Assembly (NCBI RefSeq): GCF_047250385.1
Contig: NZ_JBLBVM010000055.1
Location: forward strand, 1-64,000
Source: Glaciecola sp047250385
GTDB lineage: Bacteria; Pseudomonadota; Gammaproteobacteria; Enterobacterales; Alteromonadaceae
Direction: 5' to 3'
DNA: 64,000 nucleotides
A program made the position numbers and the translations under genes. Of the stretch, positions 42,920 to 52,270 are shown piece after piece. Every line of letters begins with the position of its first letter. Position 1 is the stretch's first letter. The notes under the pieces were generated by a model that saw only the letters and a program-made list of their open reading frames with translations, did not search any database and was not told the DNA's origin.

Positions 42920-43999
42920 ATGAATAACAACACTATTAGGATTGGAAATGAGGAACTCTTTTATGATATTGGTGAATCCTCGCCCCCTTTTATCATTGCT
43001 GAATTAAGTGGCAACCACAGTCAAGATTACGCACTTGCAGAAAAAATGGTACGTGAAGCCGCTCAAGCGGGCGCGCATGCTATTAAGTTGCAAACCTATA
43101 CTGCTGACAGTATGACTTTAGATGTTGATTCGGGCGACTTTGTTATCAATGAAGCCGATAGTTTGTGGGCCGGCGAACAACTATTTAAGTTATACCAAAA
43201 AGCCGCGACACCTTATGAATGGCATAGTAAGTTGTTCTCTTTAGCTAATAGTTTGGGCATGTTAGCTTTTAGCTCGCCATTTGATGAAGATGCGGTTGAT
43301 TTTTTAGCTGGCCTTAATGTGCCTTGTTACAAAATTGCCTCCTTTGAATTAACCGATTTACCGCTGATTAAAAAAGTGGCCCAGCAAAACAAACCTATGA
43401 TCATGTCAACAGGCATGGCGACCATTTCTGAAATAGAAGAGGCTGTTAACACTGCCAAAAATGCAGGCTGCTCCGACATTATCTTGCTTAAGTGCACGAG
43501 TACTTATCCAGCTGAACCATCAAATACAAATCTCGTCACGATTAACAATATGCGTGAGGCTTTTCAGTGCCAGGTCGGTTTGTCAGATCACACTGCGGGT
43601 GTTGGGGTTTCAGTGGCCAGCGTTGCTTTTAAAGCAAGCGTCATTGAAAAGCATTTTGTGTTATCGCGTGATGCCGGTGGCGTTGATGCCGCGTTTTCAT
43701 TAGAGCCACATGAGCTAGCGAGTTTAGTTACTGAAACTAAACGGGCTTGGCAGGCGATGGGAAACGTCACATATGGCGGTAGTGCAGCGGAAGAAAAATC
43801 AAAACAATATCGCCGTTCAATCTATATTTGCAAAGATATCAAAGCGGGTGAAACTATTTCTGCAAAGCACGTTAAAGTTGTTAGGCCAGCCTTTGGTTTA
43901 GCGCCAAAGCACCTTGAAACTGTCATTGGTTCGAGCGCGAAGATTGACATGCCCAAAGGAACTGCCTTAGATTGGTCTAAACTTGTTCTTAAAGATTAA
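42920..43999 (+). CDS. pseI: Pseudaminic acid synthase PseI
   Basis: 359 aa. NeuB-type TIM barrel (FIIAELSGNHSQDYALAEKM, AGAHAIKLQTYTADSMTLD, PMIMSTGMATISEIEEA, VGLSDHT) followed by a C-terminal SAF domain (about 295-350). It condenses 2,4-diacetamido-2,4,6-trideoxy-L-altrose with phosphoenolpyruvate. It is separated from the GT9-like gene by 116 bp, the widest gap in the early operon. pseG follows after 8 bp. Confidence 0.95.
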   Translation: MNNNTIRIGNEELFYDIGESSPPFIIAELSGNHSQDYALAEKMVREAAQAGAHAIKLQTYTADSMTLDVDSGDFVINEADSLWAGEQLFKLYQKAATPYEWHSKLFSLANSLGMLAFSSPFDEDAVDFLAGLNVPCYKIASFELTDLPLIKKVAQQNKPMIMSTGMATISEIEEAVNTAKNAGCSDIILLKCTSTYPAEPSNTNLVTINNMREAFQCQVGLSDHTAGVGVSVASVAFKASVIEKHFVLSRDAGGVDAAFSLEPHELASLVTETKRAWQAMGNVTYGGSAAEEKSKQYRRSIYICKDIKAGETISAKHVKVVRPAFGLAPKHLETVIGSSAKIDMPKGTALDWSKLVLKD

Positions 44000-44007
44000 A
44001 CATCAAT

Positions 44008-45123
44008 ATGCAATTGTTCATTCGAGCAGAGGGTAATCCAAGTATAGGACTAGGGCACATCATGCGCTGCTATGCATTCGCTGAAACGTGCCAGGCATTT
44101 GATATTCCAGTCACTTTTTTATGTTCGCTAGAAAGTAGCGAATTCTTAAAGTCTCGCCATGGATTCACCAGTGCTGTTATTAATCTTGATTCCAGCCATT
44201 GTGACTCTCATGCATCAAACGATGATAAGCAATCTGAACACGATGCAAACACATTGCTTGACTCAGTTCCCGAACTAGCCAAAACAGATTCCGTTTTACT
44301 TTTAGATGGATATCAATTCGATTACGTTTATCAAAGCACACTAAAGAACTTAGGTGTGAAATTCGCCTACTTCGACGATATAAACGCTTTTTATCAGCAT
44401 GATCAAAACAATGTTTTACAACATCAAGCCGACATTATTATCAATGGTGCAGAATCCGCTCACTCTTTGCATTACGAAAAAAATGCACAACAATCTAGCT
44501 TGTGCATAGGCAATGACTATTTATTATTACGACGAGAATTCCACTACCTAAGCCCAACGCCATTGTCGCAAAGACATACCTTGTTAATTAATTTTGGCGG
44601 AGCGGATGTAAATAACTATTCAACACAATTACTGCTGGCTCTTGATAAGGCTGGCTTTGCATCGCCTGTGCGAGTAGTCAGTGGTGCGGCATTTAAGCAC
44701 CTCGATTCATTAGAGCATTGTTTACAGAATGACTTAAAGGCTTCGACTATGCCGGTTCAGCATATCCATGACGCGCAGGAAATGGCTTCGCTGATGCAGC
44801 ATAGTCGCTTAGCAGTATGCGCTGCGGGCGGCACGCAGTTTGAATTGCTCGCATGTGCAACCCCAAGTATTTTAGTGGTGGTTGCAGAAAATCAATTGCC
44901 CGCAACGCAGCATGCCGCAAGTCAGGGCTGGTGCGATATTTGTGAGTGGCAAGACCAAGTTGACATTGATGCCTTGGTAAAGCAGATCCTTGCTTTATGG
45001 CAAGATGAGTCGCTTATTCAGTCAAAATATCAAAGGGCCGTGCAAGAACTAGATAAACTAAGTTTTAAAGGCGCAGAAAATATGCTAAATGTGCTTACAG
45101 AATTGGCACATTCGACAGAATAA
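44008..45123 (+). CDS. pseG: UDP-sugar hydrolase PseG
   Basis: 371 aa. GNPSIGLGHIMRCYAFAETC at residues 8-27 includes the catalytic His, and CAAGGTQFELLACATPS near 270 is the UDP-binding motif of this GT-B-like hydrolase. It removes UDP from UDP-2,4-diacetamido-2,4,6-trideoxy-beta-L-altrose. A Ser/Asp/His-rich insert (SHCDSHASNDDKQSEHD, about 67-83) is not expected in the family. Confidence 0.92.
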   Translation: MQLFIRAEGNPSIGLGHIMRCYAFAETCQAFDIPVTFLCSLESSEFLKSRHGFTSAVINLDSSHCDSHASNDDKQSEHDANTLLDSVPELAKTDSVLLLDGYQFDYVYQSTLKNLGVKFAYFDDINAFYQHDQNNVLQHQADIIINGAESAHSLHYEKNAQQSSLCIGNDYLLLRREFHYLSPTPLSQRHTLLINFGGADVNNYSTQLLLALDKAGFASPVRVVSGAAFKHLDSLEHCLQNDLKASTMPVQHIHDAQEMASLMQHSRLAVCAAGGTQFELLACATPSILVVVAENQLPATQHAASQGWCDICEWQDQVDIDALVKQILALWQDESLIQSKYQRAVQELDKLSFKGAENMLNVLTELAHSTE

Positions 45124-45164
45124 GTTTAAGCTTACCAACAAGTTAAGCTTAATTGGATTATTAG

Positions 45165-45902
45165 ATGCAACATAGACTATCCGGATATGGAGTTGAACTA
45201 CGTTCTGTTGCCCAAAGCGATATTGAAACATTAAGAGAATGGCGTAATCGAGAAGATATACGCAGCATGATGAAATCGACAACTTACATTACTGAAGAGC
45301 AGCAGCAAGCTTGGTTTGAAAGCTTAGAAGATGCAACTCATGTTCGTCATTTTGTTATTAGTTACAAAGGCGAAGATATAGGCAGTTCAACACTTACAGG
45401 GCTGAGTTTCGTTTCTGGTTTCACAGATGATTTAGAAAACGCAGAAGAGATTGAACCCGGATTATATATTGGTCACGAAAACTACCGGAATAATATCTTA
45501 GCTTTTGCACCAAGCTTAGTCATTTGTGATTACTGTTTCGACGAACTGCAGGTTAAAAAGCTAAGAGCCACAGTGAATGCGAGTAACAAACAAGCCTTGT
45601 CATATAATCAAAAATTAGGTTATACCGAAGAGTCTCGATTTTTCACTGCAAGCAGCGAGGAAGGTGAGGCTGAACTTTTTACAGGCACAAGCTCAACAGA
45701 CACAGCTATTAGCAATAACAAAGATAACACCCAAAATAAGCAAGAATGGGTGGCTATGACTTTGCACCGAAAGGACTACGTTGAAGCAACGAAACAAATC
45801 AAAGACTTTCTGTCTCGAAGAAAAAGTAGTAGAAATAATAGTAGAGACACTGATAGCAGAGATAGTAATAGTACAGACACAAATTATAGAAATAACGAAT
45901 AA
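45165..45902 (+). CDS. pseH: GNAT N-acetyltransferase PseH with low-complexity tail
   Basis: 245 aa. The GNAT domain covers about residues 8-165 (VELRSVAQSDIETLREWRNR, EPGLYIGHENYRNN, KLRATVNASNKQALSYNQKL). PseH acetylates the 4-amino group of the pathway intermediate. Usual length is about 160-180 aa; here a Ser/Thr/Asn-rich insert (about 175-195) and a Ser/Asp/Asn-rich tail (RNNSRDTDSRDSNSTDT) add some 60 residues. The acyl module directly downstream raises the option that it uses a longer acyl donor. Confidence 0.85.
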   Translation: MQHRLSGYGVELRSVAQSDIETLREWRNREDIRSMMKSTTYITEEQQQAWFESLEDATHVRHFVISYKGEDIGSSTLTGLSFVSGFTDDLENAEEIEPGLYIGHENYRNNILAFAPSLVICDYCFDELQVKKLRATVNASNKQALSYNQKLGYTEESRFFTASSEEGEAELFTGTSSTDTAISNNKDNTQNKQEWVAMTLHRKDYVEATKQIKDFLSRRKSSRNNSRDTDSRDSNSTDTNYRNNE

Positions 45903-45941
45903 AACGAGACTGTTTGCCGATACAAAGGAATACGGTTTAGT

Positions 45942-46208
45942 TTGTCAAAAATAAGGTTGGTAGGAACATTGAATAATTCTGAAAAGCTCGTACAGTCTTT
46001 CGTTAATGCACTCAATATTGATAGTCAGCAGGTCACCGATGACCTGAGCTATAACGAAATCCCTGAATGGGATTCAACTGCACATATGATACTTATCGCC
46101 GAGTTAGAAGATCAGTTTGACGTGATGCTAGATACGGATGACATTATTGACATGAGTTCCGTTGCACAAGCAAAGAAAATTTTGAGCAAATATGACCTCA
46201 ACTTCTAG
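45942..46208 (+). CDS. Acyl carrier protein
   Basis: 88 aa from a TTG at 45942; a TTG at 45969, preceded by AGGA, would give 79 aa, the normal carrier length. The phosphopantetheine site is the Ser in IPEWDSTAHMIL, followed by the acidic helix ELEDQFDVMLDTDDI. It is a dedicated carrier, distinct from fatty-acid AcpP by its DST (not DSL) motif. It overlaps the next gene by 17 bp, so the acyl module is a tight operon. Confidence 0.85.
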   Translation: MSKIRLVGTLNNSEKLVQSFVNALNIDSQQVTDDLSYNEIPEWDSTAHMILIAELEDQFDVMLDTDDIIDMSSVAQAKKILSKYDLNF

Positions 46209-46965
46209 TTCAGAAAGCCTAACAAAGGCGGTCTTGATTACGGGGGCTGCTGGTGGAATAGGACGTGTATTGGTATCTGAATGTATCAAACACGGCTGGC
46301 AGGTTTTCGCGAATGTGCGTAACGAAGCGAGTTGGAAAGACCTTTTGTCGGAACTCGAAGCGCATCAGCCTGATGCCGCTAAACATTGTCAGGCACTGAT
46401 ATATGATGTCGCAGAGCCTGAAGAGGTCAAAGCGGCCTTCAACGAAATTAGAAAGTCTGGCATGCAACTTCTAGGCTTGGTGAACAATGCAGGTGTGATG
46501 ATGGATGCAGCCATCGGTATGACCAGCTTGAATGACTTTACGCAGCAGATGACAATAAACGTGAGTGCTGCTTTTCAACATCTTCAACTAGCTTCACGAC
46601 TGATGACGCGCCAAAAGAGTGGCAGCATCGTTAACGTGAGTTCGATTGTAGCAATGGAAGGTTCTGCAGGGCAGGTCGCATATAGTGCAAGCAAAGCAGC
46701 TCTGTTGGGTATGACTAAGTCGGCAGCCAAAGAGCTAGCGCCCTTGGGTATATCGGTAAACGCGATTGCACCTGGCTTTATTGATACGAAACTAACGGCA
46801 GATTACCAAGATCAAAAGCGTAAGGATGTCGTGGCCAATATCGCCGTTGGCAGAGAAGGTACGCCAGCAGACGTTTCGGCATTGGTTTTGCACTTGTTAA
46901 GTCGCGAAGCTGCCTATATCACAGGGCAGACTATTAAAATTGACGGGATGATGAAGCTTAACTGA
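46192..46965 (+). CDS. Short-chain dehydrogenase/reductase (FabG-like)
   Basis: 257 aa. NAD(P)-binding TGAAGGIG (about 18-25), NNAGV (about 100), catalytic Ser in VSSIVAMEGS, Tyr and Lys in YSASKAA, and a C-terminal IDGMMKLN. It probably reduces a beta-keto or similar group on an acyl-ACP made by the neighbouring genes. Position between the ACP and the ligase/LuxE fusion supports a carrier-bound substrate. Confidence 0.88.
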   Translation: MTSTSSSESLTKAVLITGAAGGIGRVLVSECIKHGWQVFANVRNEASWKDLLSELEAHQPDAAKHCQALIYDVAEPEEVKAAFNEIRKSGMQLLGLVNNAGVMMDAAIGMTSLNDFTQQMTINVSAAFQHLQLASRLMTRQKSGSIVNVSSIVAMEGSAGQVAYSASKAALLGMTKSAAKELAPLGISVNAIAPGFIDTKLTADYQDQKRKDVVANIAVGREGTPADVSALVLHLLSREAAYITGQTIKIDGMMKLN

Positions 46966-46970
46966 CGGCA

Positions 46971-49583
46971 ATGACTTTATTTTTTGAAGAGCTAGCGCGT
47001 TTTGGACACAATATTGCCTGCATTGAAGGCGATACAACACTAACTTATGCTCAGCTCCAAGCAAAAGTAGATGATAAAAAGCAGGAAGTGAATCGCCACC
47101 TTCTGCAGAACACAGAGAATCAACAAAATGCTCAAGGCGCAGTAGGTGATAAATACCTCATTGTTATTGTTGCTAACAATTCCATCGCCACACTGGTCAA
47201 TTACTTAGCAGTATTGCAACTGAAACAAGCGATTATATTTTTAACACAGGCTGAACTTGAAACAGCGAGAGCTGAAACTTCAGCCAATGTGATTCACTCC
47301 TTCCAACCCGATATTATAATGTTCAATGATGAATTGAGCACGCCCAATCATGCCGTAAATGATGACGCTAATACTGACGCTAATACTGAAGAAAGTACCA
47401 GCATTCATCCAGACGTCGCTTTGCTGTTAAGCACTTCTGGCTCTACGGGCGAAAGCAAGCAAGTTGTTCTTTCTTATGAAAATTTGCAGGCAAACTGTCA
47501 GTCTATTTGCGCCTACTTACCAATGTTGCCGAGGGATGTGACGATTACGACATTGCCTTTTCAATACTCTTACGGCTTGTCTATTATCAACACTCACCTT
47601 GCTACTGGGGCTACGATAATATTGACTGAACTTAGTTTCATGCAGCGTGAATTCTGGGACTATTTTCAAGAGTATAAAGTGACAAGCTTTGGCGGCGTGC
47701 CGCATAGCTACGACATGTTACTCAGGCTCAAATTTACGCAAAAAGATTTGCCTCACCTTCGTTATTTCACACAAGCCGGTGGCAAGTTAGCTGCAAACAA
47801 AGTAACGCTTCTATCAGAGTATGCGACAAAACAAGATAAAGCCTTTTATGTGATGTATGGGCAAACCGAAGCAACCGCTAGAATGAGTTATGTCAGCCCT
47901 AGCACGCTCATACGAAAAGCGAATACTATTGGCAAGGCAATCCCAAACACTCAGTTAATGTTAGTTGATGAAATGGGCAATGAGATAAACCAAGCTCATC
48001 AGCAAGGTCAGCTAGTTTTCAAAGGCAAGAACGTGATGCTAGGTTACGCAAAGCAACGTTCTGAACTCGATTCATTTAATCGTGTATTGGCATTGAACAC
48101 GGGTGATCTTGGTTATATGGATGAAGAAGGTGACTTTTTCATTACTGGTAGGCTGAAGCGCATCGTTAAAATATTTGGTGAGCGTGTCAGTCTTGATCAA
48201 TTGGAAGACCTAGTTCAGCAACATTTGCTTGGCCTTAGAAATGGCCTTATGCCGTCAGTCGAAGCGCAAGTTGCAGCGGTAGGTGATGATAAAATCATCA
48301 ATATTGCACTTAAAATGAGCGGTGGTGCCGCTAAAAGTGTTGATTTTACAGAACTTCAACAAATCTTGAAGAGGGCTATTCAAAGTGAAACAGGCATTCA
48401 TCCAAGCGCGCTTAAGATTGTCAAAATTGAGGCTTTGCCCTTGCTACCAAATGGTAAAACTCACTACCGAAATCTACAAGCAATGCTGATGGGAGCGAAT
48501 TTTGAAGACTACCAGCAGCAATTCGACTTATTAATGCACGCTAAACCATTCGGGCTAGATAAAGCACAAAAAGAAAAGCAACTTGTCCCTATTCTGAATA
48601 CCTTACATCAAATACATTTGACTAAATGTAACGAATACCATCGAATATTCGCTCACTCTGCTGATATGTTTGCAAATATAGATTCTTTTCCATTTATTGC
48701 CGTCAGACTCTTCAAGCACTTAAAGCTGAGTAGTATTAGAGATGACGAAGTATTTCGTGTATTAAATTCATCCGGAACCACAGGGCAAAGTCCCGCTCGA
48801 ATATTTTTAGATAAAGCGACTAGCGCAAGACAATCAAAGACGCTGGTGAATGTAATGCAGAGTTTTATCGGCAAACAACGCTTAGCGATGTTGGTGATAG
48901 ATTCTGAAGGCGTCGCCAAAGGAACTTCAGGTTTTAGTGCTCGTACCGCGGGCATTCAAGGTATGGCGTTTTTTGGGCGCAAACCAGCCTATGCTTTGCA
49001 TGAAGATATGCAGCCGAATTGGCCAGTAATAGATGCATTCTTTGAACAAAACCAGAACACACCGATACTGATTTTTGGCTTCACCTTCATGGTATGGCAA
49101 CACTTTGTTCAAGCGCTAAACCAAAGCGGGCGAACATACAATGCTGACAATGCAATATTGGTGCATAGCGGTGGCTGGAAAAAGCTAGAGTCGCAGAAGG
49201 TAGATAACCCAAGTTTTAAGCGTGTTTGCAGAGAACACCTAGGCAATATAAAGATCCACAATTTTTATGGCATGGCGGAGCAAGTGGGAAGTGTGTTTGT
49301 GGAATGTGAGAGTGGTTATCTGCATGCACCAAACATGGCAGATATTGTTATTCGTAATCCATACGATTTATCAGTGCAAAAGCAGGGTGATGAGGGATTG
49401 ATTCAAGTCATTTCGGTGATCCCTACAAGTTACCCTGGATTTTCAATTTTAACAGAAGATCGTGGCAGAATTTTGGGCGAAGATGATTGTTCATGTGGAC
49501 GCAAAGGGAAATACTTCGAAGTTCTCGGGCGCTTACCTAAGGTTGAATTAAGAGGATGCAGTGATACTCATGAACCAAGTTAA
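46971..49583 (+). CDS. AMP-dependent acyl ligase fused to LuxE-like acyl-protein synthetase
   Basis: 870 aa with two adenylate-forming units. Unit 1 (about 1-500): P-loop-like LLSTSGSTGESKQVVLS near 145, YGQTEATARMSYV near 300, TGDLGYMDEEGDFFITGRLK near 380. Unit 2 (about 530-865): LNSSGTTGQSPARIFLDKAT, HSGGWKKLE, NFYGMAEQVGSVFVECE, typical of LuxE/acyl-protein synthetase. Unit 1 should load an acyl group on the ACP; unit 2 would activate an acyl group for a LuxC-type reductase, which is encoded next. A repeated NDDANTDANTEEST insert lies near 125. The fusion is unusual. Confidence 0.82.
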   Translation: MTLFFEELARFGHNIACIEGDTTLTYAQLQAKVDDKKQEVNRHLLQNTENQQNAQGAVGDKYLIVIVANNSIATLVNYLAVLQLKQAIIFLTQAELETARAETSANVIHSFQPDIIMFNDELSTPNHAVNDDANTDANTEESTSIHPDVALLLSTSGSTGESKQVVLSYENLQANCQSICAYLPMLPRDVTITTLPFQYSYGLSIINTHLATGATIILTELSFMQREFWDYFQEYKVTSFGGVPHSYDMLLRLKFTQKDLPHLRYFTQAGGKLAANKVTLLSEYATKQDKAFYVMYGQTEATARMSYVSPSTLIRKANTIGKAIPNTQLMLVDEMGNEINQAHQQGQLVFKGKNVMLGYAKQRSELDSFNRVLALNTGDLGYMDEEGDFFITGRLKRIVKIFGERVSLDQLEDLVQQHLLGLRNGLMPSVEAQVAAVGDDKIINIALKMSGGAAKSVDFTELQQILKRAIQSETGIHPSALKIVKIEALPLLPNGKTHYRNLQAMLMGANFEDYQQQFDLLMHAKPFGLDKAQKEKQLVPILNTLHQIHLTKCNEYHRIFAHSADMFANIDSFPFIAVRLFKHLKLSSIRDDEVFRVLNSSGTTGQSPARIFLDKATSARQSKTLVNVMQSFIGKQRLAMLVIDSEGVAKGTSGFSARTAGIQGMAFFGRKPAYALHEDMQPNWPVIDAFFEQNQNTPILIFGFTFMVWQHFVQALNQSGRTYNADNAILVHSGGWKKLESQKVDNPSFKRVCREHLGNIKIHNFYGMAEQVGSVFVECESGYLHAPNMADIVIRNPYDLSVQKQGDEGLIQVISVIPTSYPGFSILTEDRGRILGEDDCSCGRKGKYFEVLGRLPKVELRGCSDTHEPS

Positions 49584-50874
49584 GTATCTATCTCACTCTA
49601 ACGATGAATTGCCCTTAGAATCGCTTATCGAGACTTTGCAAGGCATCAGTTTGCTACCCGTATTTTCAGCCCAAGCACGCTCATTTATCGAGCACTTATC
49701 TAAGAGCTTGTTAAAAGACGCCAGATGCAAACAATATCCTGAACTCATCGCTTTGGGTTTTTGGCTGCGAAAAGGCAATTTGAAAAAACTCACGCTGCAA
49801 CAAGGCTTTGGCACTGCCTTTGATTCTGCAAGCAATGATATAGAAGCACGTTCCCGCAAGCCATTGGGCTTAGCTGTTCACTTTACGCCTGCGAATGTAG
49901 ACACCATGTTTATCTACAGCTGGGTAACAGCTCTGGTTTTGGGAAATTGCAATATTGTCCGAGTGGCGAGTAAAGACAGTGAACAACAAAGTTTACTTAT
50001 GGAAATTATCACTCAACTGTTTAGTGAGGCAGAGCATCAAGATATCGCGAATAGAAACTATTTTATTACTTACTCGAAAGACGGTGAAGGCACATCAATC
50101 CTTTGTGCGAACGCTGACGCAAGGTTAATTTGGGGCGGCGATACAAGTGTCGCTGCGATTTTGTCACATAGCGCACCTGAAACATGTGTCGATCTCTGTT
50201 TTGCCGATAAATTTTCGGCCACCATATTAGCTAATATGGAGGACAACATAGATGAAGTTGCGCAACTAATGTGGCGAGATACGCAACCCTATTTGCAACA
50301 AGCCTGCTCTTCTCCGCGTTTAATTTACTGCGTACTCGAGGGTAAGGCAGACAAAACTCAATTACAAAACTTACTCCTAAAGCTAAACCAGTACGCTAAA
50401 AATAATACCCAATCAGGCTGGTATAGCGTTAGTCAAGCGAATGAACATTTGGTGACAGCGCAACACATAATGGCAAGAGATGAGAGAGAAGCAAGAGAGC
50501 TATGCGATAGCCAAACTTCAGCAGAATTGTTAGTCCATGCCAGCGTTGCAGGTCTCCTAGTAGCCGACGTTCATGATGATATGCTTGAATTACACACGGG
50601 CAATGGCTTCTTTATTTGTAAGATATGTGACAGCGCAGAGATGGTGTTTGACGATATTGCCAAACTTAACAATTCAAAGTTACAAACATTAAGCTATTAC
50701 AAGCTAGCACCTGATGAACTGCTAAAGCAAAAACAAGGCAAGTCGATACTAGGAATTGACCGGATAGTGCCTTTGGGTCAGGCCTTGGATTTCAGCTTTC
50801 ATTGGGACGGTTATGATTTGTTGCACGAGCTATCTCGCGCTACTGCAATTGTTGAAGAAAAAAATGCGCATTAG
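49561..50874 (+). CDS. LuxC-like acyl-CoA/acyl-protein reductase
   Basis: 437 aa from GTG (49561); the ATG at 49570 is an alternative. It overlaps the LuxE-fusion gene. Motifs of the LuxC/aldehyde dehydrogenase-like family: PLGLAVHFTPANVDTMFIYSW, VLGNCNIVRVASKD, ARLIWGGDTSVAAI, and the Cys in SAPETCVDLCFADKFSA. LuxC with LuxE reduces activated fatty acids to aldehydes in luminous bacteria; no luxA/luxB is present, so here the aldehyde should serve another purpose, probably sugar or lipid modification. Confidence 0.82.
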   Translation: MILMNQVKYLSHSNDELPLESLIETLQGISLLPVFSAQARSFIEHLSKSLLKDARCKQYPELIALGFWLRKGNLKKLTLQQGFGTAFDSASNDIEARSRKPLGLAVHFTPANVDTMFIYSWVTALVLGNCNIVRVASKDSEQQSLLMEIITQLFSEAEHQDIANRNYFITYSKDGEGTSILCANADARLIWGGDTSVAAILSHSAPETCVDLCFADKFSATILANMEDNIDEVAQLMWRDTQPYLQQACSSPRLIYCVLEGKADKTQLQNLLLKLNQYAKNNTQSGWYSVSQANEHLVTAQHIMARDEREARELCDSQTSAELLVHASVAGLLVADVHDDMLELHTGNGFFICKICDSAEMVFDDIAKLNNSKLQTLSYYKLAPDELLKQKQGKSILGIDRIVPLGQALDFSFHWDGYDLLHELSRATAIVEEKNAH

Positions 50875-50969
50875 TAACCTTGCTTGTGAACAACAAACGC
50901 ATACATTATTTATTTTTAAACAGGGGCCATTTATCATGAGCTACCTTTCATCAAAAGGAGACTGCATAA

Positions 50970-51860
50970 ATGAGAGAGCAAAATGAAGCAAAACTCAATG
51001 CTGTCATTTTCGGTGCAGGCGAGGCCGGTTGCGCGGCCTATGAATTACTCCAAGGTCAATTTCATATTCGGGCATTCGTTGATAATGATGCAGCGAAACA
51101 TGGAAGCGAACTGCAAGGTATACAGATTATTGGCCCTGAAGATATCCGTTCAATTGGGGTAGATAAAATTCTCATTGCTAGCGAGTATTCTGAACAAATA
51201 GAAGCACAATTAAAGAGTATGGGGCTGGAACAAGATATTGAAGTCCTATCTTCACGCTATTTAAAAGCGATTGATTTTAGTGCACCGGAAGTGCGCGAAA
51301 AAGCAATACAAGCACTACTCGCCCTGTGTGCCATCTTAAACAAAACCAATATCCGTTATTATGTCGACGCAGGAACACTCTTGGGGATCGTGAGAGACGG
51401 TGATCTTATTCCCTGGGATGATGACCTCGACATTGCTTTGCATGCTGATGATCTTGCTGAATTAGCAGTCCAATTACCTGATGTTTTAGAGGCAATGCAA
51501 GAAGCAATAGGCGTTCAATACTCAGTTAACACCCATATGAATAACACTGCTTTCGGTGCAGTAGCGGAAGGTGCTGTCAGAAGTCTAAAGTTGCTACCTG
51601 TCGACCTTTCATCAGGCATGCCGATGATCGATGTTTTTGTTAAATACATCGATGGCGACAACATGGATTACTGTTTAGCATCTCGGGGCATTCGCATGCC
51701 AGCAATCCATTTCAGTTCACACGACGAATTACTTTTTAGGCAACAAATTATAAAGCTGCCTTATGACCACAAAGCATATTTGCAGACTCACTATGGTGAC
51801 TGGCAAACGCCAAAACCTGACTGGTCATTGAGCGAACTCGATAATTCGACATTGTTTTAG
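50970..51860 (+). CDS. Rossmann-LicD fusion, putative glycan phosphotransferase
   Basis: 296 aa, AGGAG upstream. The N-terminal Rossmann unit (about 8-75: AVIFGAGEAGCAAYELLQ, IRAFVDNDAAKHG, GVDKILIASEY) resembles the nucleotide-sugar/CoA-binding-like domain before PglD and CapD enzymes. The LicD domain (about 115-275) has YYVDAGTLLGIVRDGDLIPW and DDDLDIALH. LicD-type proteins transfer phosphocholine or sugar-phosphate groups to glycans. It ends the glycosylation island, and its substrate is unknown. Confidence 0.8.
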   Translation: MREQNEAKLNAVIFGAGEAGCAAYELLQGQFHIRAFVDNDAAKHGSELQGIQIIGPEDIRSIGVDKILIASEYSEQIEAQLKSMGLEQDIEVLSSRYLKAIDFSAPEVREKAIQALLALCAILNKTNIRYYVDAGTLLGIVRDGDLIPWDDDLDIALHADDLAELAVQLPDVLEAMQEAIGVQYSVNTHMNNTAFGAVAEGAVRSLKLLPVDLSSGMPMIDVFVKYIDGDNMDYCLASRGIRMPAIHFSSHDELLFRQQIIKLPYDHKAYLQTHYGDWQTPKPDWSLSELDNSTLF

Positions 51861-52270
51861 CTAAGCTTGGTTATAGCGCGTTTTCTTGCGACTTTAGTTT
51901 ATGTTTTTTTCAATTGTGGTAAACTGCCGTTTGATTTTTAGAGTCACCACCCAAATGATTCTAAATAAGTTGTCTGTTGTTTAAATTAAGTCCTTGGTTG
52001 GAAAAGAACTATTCCAAAGAACTATTGCAAAAGAGTGTTTACAGAAAATGTTTTCAAATGAATGTTTACACTAATCTGTTTACCTTAGCCAGTTAGCCAA
52101 GACCTGTTTAATTTATTAAAGCAATAAAGACGTCGAAAATGGAATTTCGGTTGCTAAACCACTTTTTGAACGAGTATTCACTCATTCATCTTACTTGGTA
52201 TTCCTCCTAACTTTTCATTGAACAATGCATTACGCAATTTATATATTGCAGTTAAATTAAAGGAAGTTTT
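51861..52270. other. Intergenic region before S9 peptidase
   Basis: 410 bp, AT-rich. Contains a short direct repeat (AAGAACTATT, about 52004-52026). No gene or clear terminator is seen; a promoter for the peptidase gene must lie here. Confidence 0.4.

Noticed and set aside
45942..50874. A bioluminescence (lux) operon
   Set aside because: LuxC- and LuxE-like parts are present but luxA, luxB and luxD are not, and the genes are embedded in a pse operon.
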